NCBI GenBank assembly: GCA_018398765.1
Contig: JAHBMJ010001202.1
Span: 1 to 34,234, forward strand
Direction of reading: 5' to 3'
Length of the DNA stretch: 34,234 nt
Source: Chromera velia
Taxonomy: Eukaryota > Sar > Chromeraceae
The notes under the pieces were generated by a model. The model was given only the letters and a program-made list of their open reading frames with translations, made no database searches and was not told the DNA's origin. Made by a program: the position numbers and the translations under genes. Within the stretch, counting starts at the first letter, position 1. Each line of letters starts with the position of its first letter. This document shows, piece after piece, positions 20,401 through 30,875 of the stretch.

Positions 20401-23400
20401 TGCAGACTGCGCGCGCGGAAGGAGAGAACCCTAACGTACCCTGTGCAGGTCCTCCTTGGGGGGAACCTCGCCAATCCGACGCGAGTCGCCCTCGCCTGCC
20501 TCCAGAGCGAGCTACAGCACCCCCTCCCCTGCCTTCCGCAAGAAGATCCTCCGTACCTGAATGCAGTCACGCATGAAGCTGTGAATCGACCGCGACTGCA
20601 AGAGCACAGTGAAAAATGCACATGTACCCGCCGAAAAGAAGTGCGCACCTGCCGAGAAGAAGTACAGACCTGCCAAGAAGAAGAGCGCACCTGCCAAGAA
20701 GAAGTGCGAGCCTAACTAGAGAGAGGGAGTGCGTTCCTAGCTGCCAAGCTGCCAAGCGGAGCTGCACGCTGGGACCACAGATCACTGCAGCCTCGACGAG
20801 CTCGAACCAACGAATCAAAAGAAGAAGGAGGGAAGCACCACACTTTGTGCTGCTGGCAAGCAGACGACCCACCTGCGGCACTCGTGCAGATGTTCAAACA
20901 AGCGCCAGAAGGGGCCTGGGCCTGCACGCAGCGGAGGAGAGTGGGAGAAGATAGATACACGGACAGGCCGGGGGCTCAGACACATACAGAGAAGGAGAGG
21001 GCCGGCACCGGTCGACAGCTGACTGACCTCTTTTCGAAGGGCTGCGAACGCCTTAGACCCCATGTTCAGCTGCCGGAAGGCCTTCTCGCGACGGTCCACG
21101 GAATCTATGGAGAGATCCAGAGGAGGAAGAGACAGTCAAGTGAGAGAAGCCAGGCGAAGAAGAGAATCGCAAGGAGAAGAGGCCCCGCTGAGGCTAGATG
21201 AAAAACATAGCCAGCAGAACCGGCAGGGGACCCGAAGAGAGCCGACTCGCAGCTTTCGGCTGGAGCTTCCGACCGTGAGAGGCGATGCAGGCAGAAAACA
21301 CAGCATCGGCCGACAAAAGAGAGAGAGACGGGCAGGAAGGCAGAGAGACTTCCGAATGGGGGTGGCAGTCTTCAAATCGAAGTGTGACGGACCCACGAAG
21401 GTGAAAGCACCTTACAGGTAACCGACCGAATCAACGGAAAACCGACCTGCGTCAACGCCGGCGTCCACACCGTCCCCGAACCTCTCGCCTCCTCGCACAG
21501 CGTCGCGAAAGTGCTGCAGAGAGGAGAAGGAAGCACACCGTGGAACGAAATAGCGCAGGCTGGACCCAGCGGAGACAAGAGGTGGAGGCCGCCGACTCAC
21601 CGCGTTGTGGAGCTTCGACGCCAGGTTCGCGGCAGAGCCATCACGCCCACCCAGAAGCTGCTCGAGGCCTGCAAGCAGGTGAAACGAAAGACGGATTGCA
21701 GTCAAAGAGTCAGAAAGAGTCTCAACACGTCAGCGGACACAGAGCGCGTACGTGGAAGACGCAAAGGACACCCGCTGACCGACGTACCTGGTCCCAGGGC
21801 CTGTGCATGGCCTGCAGGCTCGACTCCTCCCCCGGCACCCTCGGAATGCCTTCCGCCGGGACCGCCACCTTCCGGAGGGCTGTGAGACATCGGTCCCCTG
21901 GGGTTCTCGAGGACTTCGGGCGCACGGAAGGGCAAGGCGACAGTTAGAAGGCATGAGCACGGAGACAGCCAGAAAGAACGCAAGCGGACGGAGAGAGGCG
22001 GGGCAAAAACGAGCAGACACCTGGAGAGAGGAAAAAGCGAAGACCCGACACCAGAGATCTGTGCGATTGGAAGCTGAAGAACCCTGCCCTCTTTTCGTTT
22101 TCCATCGCGGGTCTGCTCGGCGAGACTGCCAAAGCTAAAGAACCGCACGTCCTTTTTTGCGCGTCAATTCGGCCAGACTGCGAAAGCTAAAGAGCCTTGG
22201 TGTACTCTGCATCCTTTTTCGCGCATTCAATCGGTCATACTGAAAAAACCGAACTGAAAAGCGAACCTGCCGACGTGTCATCTTCTTGTTGGAGAGAGAC
22301 CCGCACTCCCTTGCACTCCGATTGTCCTTCCCAGAGGTGCGACTGCAAGCTGCCTGCAACAACCGTGCATACGGACGGAGCACAGATAGGAAAAAGAATC
22401 TCTGCGAGCTCTGATACCTCGCGGAAGCATCTAAAGCGACAGTCAAAGAGCAAGAGAGAGTCTCGACACGCCCGAAGAAATGGGCGTGCACGGAAGATGC
22501 AAAGGACACCCGCTGACCGACGTACCCCGTGGAGGCCTTGCAGGCTTGGCTCCTCTCCGCCACCTCCCCGCACCCCCGAACAGCCCGCTCCCGGGGCCGC
22601 CACCTTCAGGACGGCCATGAGCTCCCCTTTGGTTCCTGACAACTGCAGGAAAAAAAAGCGGAAGCGAACTCATGCATGAGCACGGAGACAGCCAGAAAGA
22701 ACGCAAACAGACGGAGAATGGCGGGGAGAAAACGAGCGAACACTGGGAAAAAGCGCAGAAGAGCAGGCCCCCATACGAGAGACCTGTGCGATTGGGAGCT
22801 GAAGAACCCTGCTCTGCTCTCTTTCGTTTTCCATCGCGGGTCTGCTCGGCAAAGCTGAAGAGCCTGGGTGTACTCTACGTCATTTTTCGCACGTTTGTTC
22901 GGCCAGGCCAACTGAAGGAAGAAAAACCTGCCGACGTACTGTCGTCCTGTTGGAGGGAAACCCGCACCCTCACGCGCTCCTTGGACTCCGACTGTCCTCC
23001 TCGCAGGTCCACCAAGCCGGCTGAGAGACGGAGCAGACGCAGAAAACACAAGTGAGCTTCGATTTCTCGCAGGAGAAAGAAAAACCGAGAAAAGCGGAAC
23101 GACATTCCAGACAGGCATTCCCGCATCGACGTACTGCATGGCTGTACCAAGAACAAGCAGTCATGCGGCAAGAACACGAAGACGGACCTCTCAAGTTCCC
23201 GTCGTCAGCTCCCCCTTTGCCCCCTCCGCTCTGGATCTTCGCACCTGCAAAGAGAAGAGATCGAAGGAGACCTCATGCGTGTACGCTAGATGCGCCCGGA
23301 TCGACTGCATCGAAGTCTGTCTCATCCACACAACAGCACTCCCTCGTGTTCTGACTGCAGCCTACGCGAAATTTTTCAGCCGGAAGTACACCGCAGGAGG

Positions 23401-24502
23401 ACCCACCTACCTGTTGAAACACCGCCTCGCTGGGAGGCTGAGTAATCCCCGTTCCCGTGGAGCGGTGTCGCCTCCCAAGTGCTCCGACGGCCCATCCTGG
23501 CCCCTGCAGAGACACCGCTTCATCGAAAGACCGTGAGGGCGTCTACTGGTCTCGTGCGGCAATGACGGGAAACGAAGAGCCACCGACGGAAAAACCGGGG
23601 AAAAGCGACAGGCACTAGCAACAAAAAGCTAAAGAACCGTTTCGTACTCTAGTGTTTCTGCACTTCTCGTGCCCACAAGACCAAGAAGGACCGCAGGGAA
23701 AAAAGAAAGAGTCGCCGCTGACCTTCACATCCCGGATCCCCCAGAGACCCAAGATCCTTAGTACACCCCAGTTGCGCTCTACACCTCGCTCCTGCTCTAC
23801 ACCCCTCTCCAGCACTACACCCCTCTCCCGCTCTACACCCCTCTCCAGCTCTACACCCCTCTATTGCTCTACACCCCTCTCCAGCTCTACACCCCACTTC
23901 AGATTTGTTCCATCCCAGCCGGACCCCCGCACCTGCACATAGAGAACGCACAAGAAACTGCTGTCTAGTTTTTTGTGCAAGCTCGTCAGCATGAGGAAAA
24001 GGCAGCTGCTGTTTCGCTCTTGGAAAAAAAATGCGGGGCTGCCGAAGATCTGCGGGCAGGGTGGGAGTAAAGGCATCTGAACAGCATGGCCGTGATGCTG
24101 AAGGTGTGATGAGCAGGTCTAAAAGGCGGCCAGTCGACGGGTGCGTGGGCGCCCGAAAACGGCAGCGTGCTGGAGAGATGGATACGAGCCCCCGATACAG
24201 ATGAGCAGAACAAAAAGCTGCAGGGTGCTGACCTTCTTTTTCTTTCAGCTCAGAAACCTCGTCTCGCTTCCATTCCGAGAATTTTGCGGGTACACTTTTC
24301 CGTTGACTTTCTCTGCGAGGGCCTCTTCACGTAGTTCTTCCTCTTTGCTCTCGTAGCCCTTCGCAGCCACCGGAGTTTGGATGTCAAAGCGTTCATGCCC
24401 TCCCTGTGCGTCATTTTCCTCTTCAAAGTGAGGGCTCTCAGATAAATCGTCATATCCAGCCACAACCCGCTGAACAATTTGACTGATGTTCGAGGTCGAC
24501 AT
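17402..24502 (-). CDS. Large multi-exon gene of unknown function
   Basis: The proposed first exon starts at ATG 24502 (MSTSNISQIVQRVVAGYDD) and is acidic. Supported internal exons on the minus strand include 22642-22526, 22353-22267, 21879-21788, 21668-21601, 21513-21447, 21104-21028, 20921-20873, 20341-20274, 20190-20133 and 19918-19692. The 3' end is 18303-17699 plus 17656-17402, joined in phase 0 across a 42-bp intron. Phases agree along 20341-20133-19692 (1 to 0 to 1 to 0) and across the final intron. The 19918 exon (EWALSNKTKNRLAHAYYGNG) and the last exon (ELYELVPVWKS, then RWQHGHATIALQKAVLYREC) look like ordinary folded sequence, but I know no family. Several internal exons are duplicates of each other. 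The full chain of exons is not resolved: 22.9-24.2 kb and 18.3-19.7 kb are uncertain, and this could be two genes. Confidence 0.4.
18684..19097. repeat. Two 150-bp direct repeats with a 264-bp period
   Basis: 18684-18834 and 18948-19097 are nearly identical. Both contain GATGGAGAATTTTTCGT and the shared core GCCCGCAGACACTGCGCTCA. Weaker relatives lie near 18478, 19194 and 19506, so this looks like an old tandem array within an intron of the large gene. Confidence 0.8.
20133..20341 (-). repeat. Duplicated exon pair, copy 1
   Basis: Exon 20341-20274 (68 bp; LKKRVAGRDGCKL, then SEIEKA) and exon 20190-20133 (58 bp; HFCDGVRGDETFADTGVAA). The 68-bp exon enters in phase 1 and leaves in phase 0; the following one enters in phase 0 and leaves in phase 1. 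The pair is therefore symmetric and can be duplicated without a frameshift. It is homologous to 21668-21447. Confidence 0.6.
20634..20712. repeat. 21-bp tandem repeat
   Basis: About 3.7 units of AAGAAGTGCGCACCTGCCGAG. The unit is a multiple of three. On the minus strand one frame reads LALLLGRCALLLGR and stays open, so it could be coding, but the flanking splice phases do not decide it. Confidence 0.7.
21447..21668 (-). repeat. Duplicated exon pair, copy 2
   Basis: Exon 21668-21601 (also 68 bp; LEQLLGGRDGSAANLASK) and exon 21513-21447 (67 bp; HFRDAVRGGERFGDGVDAG). Splice phases are the same as in copy 1, with shared GRDG and H-F-x-D-x-V-R-G motifs. The introns between the two exons are also similar to copy 1. 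Confidence 0.6.
23776..23901. repeat. 18-bp minisatellite
   Basis: About seven units of CTCCAGCTCTACACCCCT. On the minus strand one frame gives six-residue GCRAGE repeats with no stop, and another gives GVELER with one TAG. Possible exon of the large gene; frame not decided. Confidence 0.75.
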
Positions 24503-25422
24503 CAAGGGAAAGGTCAGTCAAACGTGTTCTCCAACTATGTACACAAATAAGGGGATAAGGTCCAGAAGCAGCAATGTCAATACTTCTTCAGCTTGAAAGC
24601 AGTTAGACGATATGGGACTAAGCGAATACATGTGTTGATATATGGACAGTTGAAAGTCTTCCATACAAGAAGCCTTCGTACAACATGTTTATCTTCAGGG
24701 TCTTTCAAGCCGGTTGGGGACGAGTGTAGTTCGAAAATAAAGGAGCCGGTTGGGGATGGAATCCATCTTCAAAGTCTTTCAAGCCATGCAGTTACATGGG
24801 GACGGAGATAAAGAAGCCGGTTAGGGACGGAATTGTATTAACGTGATACACCCAACTAGTTGGGTGAGTGCCTCGGGGGGCATCAGTGGTTTGAATTATA
24901 ATTCTTAACACGTCTCGACCGTGTATGTTTATGCAAGTGCGCGCTGTCTTAGGGCTCCCAAGCCGGGCTGAGCTGCCCTCCGGGGGGAAATGTATATTGA
25001 CTCACCTTGCATGATTCCACGAATTAATTCCACGAATTAATTCCACGCTGACATCAATCTCCCCCCCAAAAAATAGAGAGTGATCGCGCGACTTCCGATG
25101 CGATAGGTGCGCACGAATGGCAGGAAATGCGAAAAAAGTCCTGGTCGTATCGCGGGTGAACACCATAATCACTACAGTAGAATTCCCACATTGCATTGTG
25201 CACAGTATAGGAATTTCGAATTTGTCTATATCGATTGTCATCGTTCATTATCATCGCCATGATAAAGTTATACAAACCGGATTCACAGTACTACTACAGT
25301 AGTTAACAGTAATTATAGCCTAAAAAACTATACATACTGATTCCTATATTGTGAATAAACATTTTTTTCTGAAATCTAGTAAAATCACTATTTCTAACGA
25401 CTTGATCGTCCTAAAGTGTTTT
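24503..25422. other. Intergenic, 5' flank of the large gene
   Basis: No gene seen. It contains three copies of a GCCGGTTGGGGACG-type word (about 24709, 24744, 24816), also found at 6088-6102. It also holds a perfect palindrome CACCCAACTAGTTGGGTG (24849-24866), and a 13-bp tandem ATTCCACGAATTA at about 25014-25047. The word CTAGTTGGGTGAGTGCCTCG (24856-24875) recurs on the minus strand at 30521-30540 with one mismatch, so part of this is a dispersed repeat. Confidence 0.5.
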
Positions 25423-25660
25423 GCTAGCTATATAGCTAGCTAGTACTAGCTAGTACGTCATCTTAAACTTCGTCGCTTAGTTCGGCCGCTTTATGTGAGC
25501 AATCGCTTAGTGTGCTCTTAGATTAATCTGACAATCTGATTTGCAATATCACCATAACTTGAATGCACACAGATTGTTTTTTTGCCATTGGATGACATTT
25601 TGGGTTACGATAACTGCTGGGTTAAGTCGATCACCTCATTATCATCATCATCATTCTACT
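25423..25660 (+). mobile_element. 5'-truncated second copy of the LINE 3' end
   Basis: Plus-strand sequence matches the minus-strand 3' UTR of the LINE at 8271-8440 in order. Shared steps are a CTAGCTAGTA palindrome, TTCGGCC, CTTTA.GTGAGCA.TCGCT, TGTGCTC or CGTGCTC, TGCAATAT, CCATTGG, TGGGTTAAGTC, CACCTCAT and an (ATC)n tail. Only the untranslated end is present, as expected for a truncated reverse-transcribed insertion. Confidence 0.75.
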
Positions 25661-26700
25661 CTCATTATAACATAACATGACACTAGATCAAACCCATCTA
25701 TCAACTTCGATCCTACTTAGTGTAAGTTGAGCTGCGTGACCTATATAAGCCTTGACAAATTAAATAAAACTTCAAACTTGGATCAAAGGAGTACTTGCTC
25801 AATACTTAAAGATGATAGACAATGCAGAGCTCAGTACAGACAAGTTGGTTATATTTTATTGTGATTCACTTTAGGGATTTATTTCAGTATATTAGTTATA
25901 CAACTTACTTGAAATAATTTGTTATTCATATACATATATTTGAAACAAATTAATGCATTCCAATGTGTAACATTATGTGTTTTGAGCAGCCATGCATCCG
26001 TCTTGTGTTCCCCCCTTAACGAATCTGGCTACCGGTCAACACTTTACATAGCCGTCATGTACTCGTGCAGAATGAAATTGCACACAGCTTTGCAGATCGT
26101 ACAAAACCGTCTTCTTCCCAAGCATGCAAATGCGAAAGACTTTCGTCACTGGCCGGAGCGGTGTACATGCCAGTTGTTTCGGAATGCATGGCTCGTTTTT
26201 CCCTTGGTCGTCGATCCTCTATTGCAATTGCCCTTTTTCTTTTTTCTCCAATGAAACCAGACAAACAATCAAAAAGACAAACAACCAGCAGTACAACGAG
26301 AGAGTTCATGAACAGTTACTTATTTAGTGACTTAAAAAGACGCACCAAGCAAACAACGCATTCATTCATTCATCCATTCTTGCTCCGCCTCAACGTTGAG
26401 GCATTTCTGCGCGCATTGTCGATGTACATTCATTCATTCACTCATTCATTCGTTCATTCATTCGTTCGCTACTCAAAAAACGCGTCATGCACTTATTTAT
26501 TTCATTTCCAACACATCAGAGCGACTCGCCGGCCCGAGACGCGAGCGGTCGCCCTTAATTTCACACTCAGAAAGAATCTCTGGAAAGAAAGAACAGAGGC
26601 TGTAGAGAGAGAGAGAGAAACGGTGCCGCAACACAACGCGTCTCCCTCCCTCCGCCCTAGCTCTCGGCTTCTGGGTTGCTCCCCGCCGGGATCCGATCAG
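25661..26700. other. Intergenic downstream of the YCF54 gene
   Basis: AT-rich to about 25960, then sequence without recognised exons. (ATTC)n microsatellites occupy 26358-26376 and 26425-26466. Confidence 0.5.
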
Positions 26701-29040
26701 TTAACTGCTGCTGTTGGGTGGCGCCAATTGTGGCACCTCTGTGAACCTGAGGGGGCCCCCGATCATCGTGTCGCGGAGGCGCACCTTCAGATATCTGCAT
26801 GCGGAAGGAAGGAAGGAAGGAAGGAAGGAAGGAAGGGAAGGAAGGAAGGGAAGGAAGGAAGGAAGGAAGGAAGGAAGGAAGGAACAAGGCGGGCGGGTAG
26901 GGGATGATCGATTCATGTGGCAGAGAACGCACAAAAAAAGTACAAAGAGAGAGACGCAAACAGTAAGAATGTCAGAAAACGATATCTGTTGTAAACATCA
27001 AAAAACACGAAAGAAGGAAGGAAGGAAGGACAGAAAGAAGGGAGGGAAGGAAGGAAGGAAGGACAGAAAGAAGGGAGGGAGGGAAGAAAGGAAGGAAGGA
27101 AGGAAGAACGGAAGGAAGGAAGGAAGGAAGGAAGGAAGAACGGAAGGAAGGAAGGAAGGAAGGAAGGAAGGGAAGGAAGGAAGGAAGGAAGGAAGGGAAG
27201 GAAGGAAGGAAGGAAAAAGAAGGAAAAACGCAGTCGAGAAAACGCAGTTCATAGATATATTTATTTTTACTTCTTAGAGGGACTTTGCGTGTCTAACGCA
27301 ACTCCTCACCTGACGTATTCAAAGTCCGTCGTCAGAATTGTGAACGTTTTCTCTCCTGCAGAACAAACAAAAAAAGTACAAACACACAGAGAAAGAGAGA
27401 CTGTCTGCATGCTATAATAATATTCGCACTTCGTGGAAGAAATGCGGGGAGGAGGAAACGAGGATCAGGCAGAAGGGCGGAATCCTTTTTTACTCTTCGC
27501 CTTCCTGCGACAAGCTGAGCGTATAGATGGCGGTTGATGTTGCTCTCTCTCTCTCTCTCTTGTGTCTTCACTTCGGCCGCCTAGCTGGACGGACATTCAG
27601 GGGACTCTCCAAGTAGATGATAAGCCGGGGCCCCTCCTTCTGGAAGGACCCCGTTTTTTTCCTCATTCAGTCAAGAGTGTGTGTGTGAATAAGATAAGTG
27701 TGCAGCGACGCACCGATGGAATGAATGAATGAATTGCACTTTTTCTTTCCATTTCATATTTGCTGTCAGACAAAAAAGAAAAAAAACCGTTTCCGGCTTT
27801 GAGAACAGCTAGAAAGAAAGAAATACTTCTCAGTGAATGCATCTGGACCGACCCTTGAGACCGAGGTGGCTCGCTAGCCGCACCTGGCCTTCGCTTGCCA
27901 AGTTGCTGCACGCACACACACACATACACGCACGCACACACAGAGCGAAGGTAGTACGGTAGAAGTCGTTGGATCACACACAAAAGGACATCTACAAGTC
28001 ACTGAGGGTACTTTCTGCAAAAGATGTGAGCAGTGTGTGTGAAAAAAAAAAGACATGAGAAATGAGGGCGCAGACTTCTCTCTCAAGATGGAGCTTTTGC
28101 CTTTTGCGCGACGGGGAGACAAGCAGGGGAGAAAAAAAAATGAGCACAGAGAGCTGAGCGGCTCCACAGAGATCCCTTCTCCCCTCGGTTGGTCAAACAA
28201 ACAAAAGAGGTGCTTCGTCTTTCCCTCTTCCGCCTTTTGCGAAACGAAACCGATTTGTATGTGCTGGCATGAATGGAATGAGAGCATGCATGCATCCAGC
28301 TCCAGAGACGGGAAGGACAGGACAGGACGGACCTGAGAAAGTAGGGGTGCTCAAGGACCCAAAAATCGAACGGTTGTCCGTCTCTGGTGGTGCACTGCAG
28401 ACAAGGAGACAGGACATGCATGGATGGACATCAGCGATCCCCGAATAGAATGCAAACGATGACTGATCCACCCTTGCTTTTTGTAAGGAAGTGTTGCTTG
28501 CTTTCATCATCAGAATGCAAGTAGCGTTCGGGTTTTTGCTTTATTGTGTCGTGAACCTTTAGCGTTTTGGCCATACGCAAATCCTCATGCATGCGGTCTT
28601 TTGACAGCTCGATCGAGATCCCCCCATGGTGGCGGTGCGGTGAAACAAATCAGAAGAGAAGAGAAGTGCAGGACGAGAAAGAAGAGAAAGTCAGACAGGA
28701 AGAACAAAACAGCGGGCTGGGCACCATGAACAGGACCAAGAACGCACCCCCGACTTTTGACTGTCGCTGTTTGTTTGTTCGACTGACTGACTGACTGACT
28801 GACTGATTGACTGACTGACTGACTGACTGACTGACTGACTGACTGACTGACTGACTGACTGACCATCGATCTTTCTCTGAGAATTTCCTCCGTGGGCTCC
28901 TCATAGAGAAATTCTCTTTCCGGAACGATGGCGTAGAAATATGCAGGTCCAACCTTGGGCAGCCTGCAGCAGAAAGGAGGAAACAGGACGAGAAACGGCA
29001 CGAGGGTACAAAGAGGCACTACAATCACAAAAGGGGGTTG

Positions 29041-29112
<72 letters not shown>

Positions 29113-29927
29113 GTATGAGAGAGCCAAACAGCACAGAAAAAGGTTATTGTACAAACCAAATTCAGTAAGAGGAGACAGGCCAGAAGTCATTGTATCACGC
29201 TTTGGTCTGTGTCGCTATAGGTCTTTCTTTTCCTGCATCCTCTTCCCTCTTTCAACCCATCTTCCCCCTTCCCCCCAAATTTCATGGAGCGGCACTCGAC
29301 TGTCTCCAAGAGACACAGACACCCAGCTGCCCTTGTTGCTGCCTGTGGACTAACTGACTGACTGACTCGTCCAATGGTTTTGCAGTCTGCGCAACCTTCT
29401 TCTTGATCTCTGCAAGAATCCATCAGCGACATACAACGGAATTTAAGTGGCAGCTTGTCGATCCAGGCAGGCACCTTCCTTGCGAGTGCACGGTTCTTTC
29501 GACCTCGAGGAAGCCGATCGAGGAAACGCGAAGAGAATCCGAAGCCAGAAAGCATACCGCTTTGCTCATTTCTCACAACAATGCCGTGCATACAAAAGGA
29601 AACGACCAAGGAGGGTTTCATTTCTGCGCCGACTCCTGTTTACTGACTTTTGATAACCTTCTTCCTCACAACTTTGCCCTCCGCCGTGGCCGTCTCCGGT
29701 GCAGCTGCCTCTGCTGTGGCCTGGAGCAGCCGCGTGGCCATGCGACTACTTGACCGGGAGGGCACAACTCTGCATCACATGCAGTCATACGGATCACAAG
29801 AGATGAGCCAAAGGAGGCAAGCAGATGTCGGAAAGGAGATGGGCAGACAGACTCACCGGTGTCCTTGGAGGTGAAACCCAGAGACGGATGCGCAAAACAG
29901 CGCCAGCAGCACCACGCAGAGCATCAT
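26701..29927 (-). CDS. YCF54: Ycf54, chlorophyll-biosynthesis cyclase subunit, plastid-targeted
   Basis: Eight exons fit in consistent phases: 29927-29857, 29769-29648, 29409-29367, 28963-28864, 28394-28333, 27905-27853, 27355-27310 and 26794-26701. Total 591 bp, 196 residues plus stop. The mature part has the Ycf54 pattern: AYFYAIVPEREFLYEEPTEE, ILRER, FDFWVLEHPYFL, FTILTTDFEYV and LKVRLRD. Ycf54 supports the aerobic Mg-protoporphyrin monomethyl-ester cyclase (with AcsF/CHL27), which makes the fifth ring of chlorophyll in the plastid. The N-terminus (MMLCVVLLALFCASVSG) is a signal peptide, with Phe directly after the likely cleavage point. It is followed by an Arg/Ser/Ala-rich then Lys-rich stretch, the bipartite leader expected for a complex red plastid. 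The start was chosen at the first of two adjacent ATGs before the hydrophobic core. Three donors read GTCAGT; the last intron's pyrimidine tract is a (TTCC)n microsatellite. The organism call rests mainly on this gene. Confidence 0.88.
26807..27222. repeat. (GGAA)n microsatellites in the last YCF54 intron
   Basis: Two arrays, 26807-26884 and about 27011-27222, the second with GGGA and GACAGAAA interruptions. On the coding (minus) strand these are (TTCC)n pyrimidine runs. The first lies just before the GCATGCAG acceptor at 26795. Confidence 0.9.
28781..28863. repeat. (ACTG)n microsatellite starting at a splice donor
   Basis: About twenty units with one ATTG variant. On the minus strand it reads (CAGT)n and begins exactly at the GTCAGT donor of the YCF54 exon 28963-28864. 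Confidence 0.9.
29038..29111. repeat. (TG)n microsatellite in a YCF54 intron
   Basis: About 35 units of TG with a few CG changes, in the intron between exons 29409-29367 and 28963-28864. Confidence 0.9.
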
Positions 29928-30875
29928 GACGCACAGGATGAGTCCTAGGCAGTCCGAATCGTCCTTCCACACGCGCCTTCTAGACGTTTCACAGATCAAT
30001 CGAGGAGGTCAGATTGTCTCTCTTTGCACAGAAGTTCGCAGTTTGTACTTCGTAGCTAGTGGGTGACAGTGGGTCAGCAGCAGACGCGATGGCCGGGACC
30101 ATGTGCACGTTCCGACGTAGAGAGACTTTTCGCGGGGGCCTCGGCACGTCTCATGCAGACCATGCATGCAGGGGCCACGTCAATGCATGGATGGGGCTTT
30201 CGCTCTGTATTGAAAATTGCGTGACGCACCGTCTCCCGGAAAGCGAAAATATAACGAAGACAGATACAGAGGGCGTCGAATTTAAATATATTTTATACGA
30301 ATTAAAAGTGTCTTTCCGGGGCCATTTTGTGTAATTTATCTTTCTGTATCTGGAGAGACTGCTTTTCAGTCTCAGAGGGCAGCTCAGAGTGCAAGAAGAG
30401 GCCCCATCCTCTTTCTTACATGAATTTTCACATAACATATGTTCTCACACTAATTATATATATATATATAATTAACGTACGGCCCCGGGCGCGCTCTTGC
30501 GTCTCACCGCTGAATGGTTGCGAGGCACTCACCCAAATAGCTGTGTGTCATGCCGCGACGCTCCATTGAAGGGAGGCGTATCAGTGTGTACCCACAGAAT
30601 TCTCCTCTTCCAGCAGTCTCTGAATTTGAAAATCAGCAAACAGTAAGTAGCTCACATCTTCCTGCGTGTGTTTAAGAGATTTCCAGTGTTTAAGCGTTGC
30701 TTGACATATCCTGTCAGAAAAAAGTCACCCGAACTGTCGCAATTCCCCAGTTCTTTTCTGACATGGAAATGTGCGCACGTGTGTGTACGTACACACTTTC
30801 TCTGTAGACTTTTGTTAAGTGAAAGGCTGCTCTGAAGCGTGAACTTGGAAGATCCTTTCCCTGACAATACCAAAA
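29928..30875. promoter_or_regulatory. Shared upstream region of two divergent genes
   Basis: About 950 bp lie between the YCF54 ATG (leftward) and the ATG at 30876 (rightward), so it should hold both promoters. Contents seen: the short inverted-repeat element at 30236-30326, an (AT)n run at 30453-30472, and the dispersed word at 30521-30540. No TATA box or transcription start can be assigned with confidence. Confidence 0.4.
30236..30326. mobile_element. Relative of the 6.0-kb MITE
   Basis: CCCGGAAAGCGAAAATATAA at 30236 faces AAGTGTCTTTCCGGGGCCATT (30306-30326). The right side equals the terminus of the 6032-6245 element with an internal deletion of its CCCCCGCTTCGC part. The left side is a shortened inverted copy. 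About 90 bp, no coding content. Confidence 0.5.

Noticed and set aside
27000-27252. Lys/Glu/Arg-rich or Ser/Phe/Leu-rich coding frames
   Set aside because: They come from (GGAA)n in a YCF54 intron.
28781-28863. Ser-Gln-Val repeat protein
   Set aside because: It is only the translation of the (ACTG)n microsatellite inside an intron.
29650-29874. Plus-strand 74-codon frame opposite YCF54
   Set aside because: It is antisense to YCF54 exons whose splice phases and family match are convincing.
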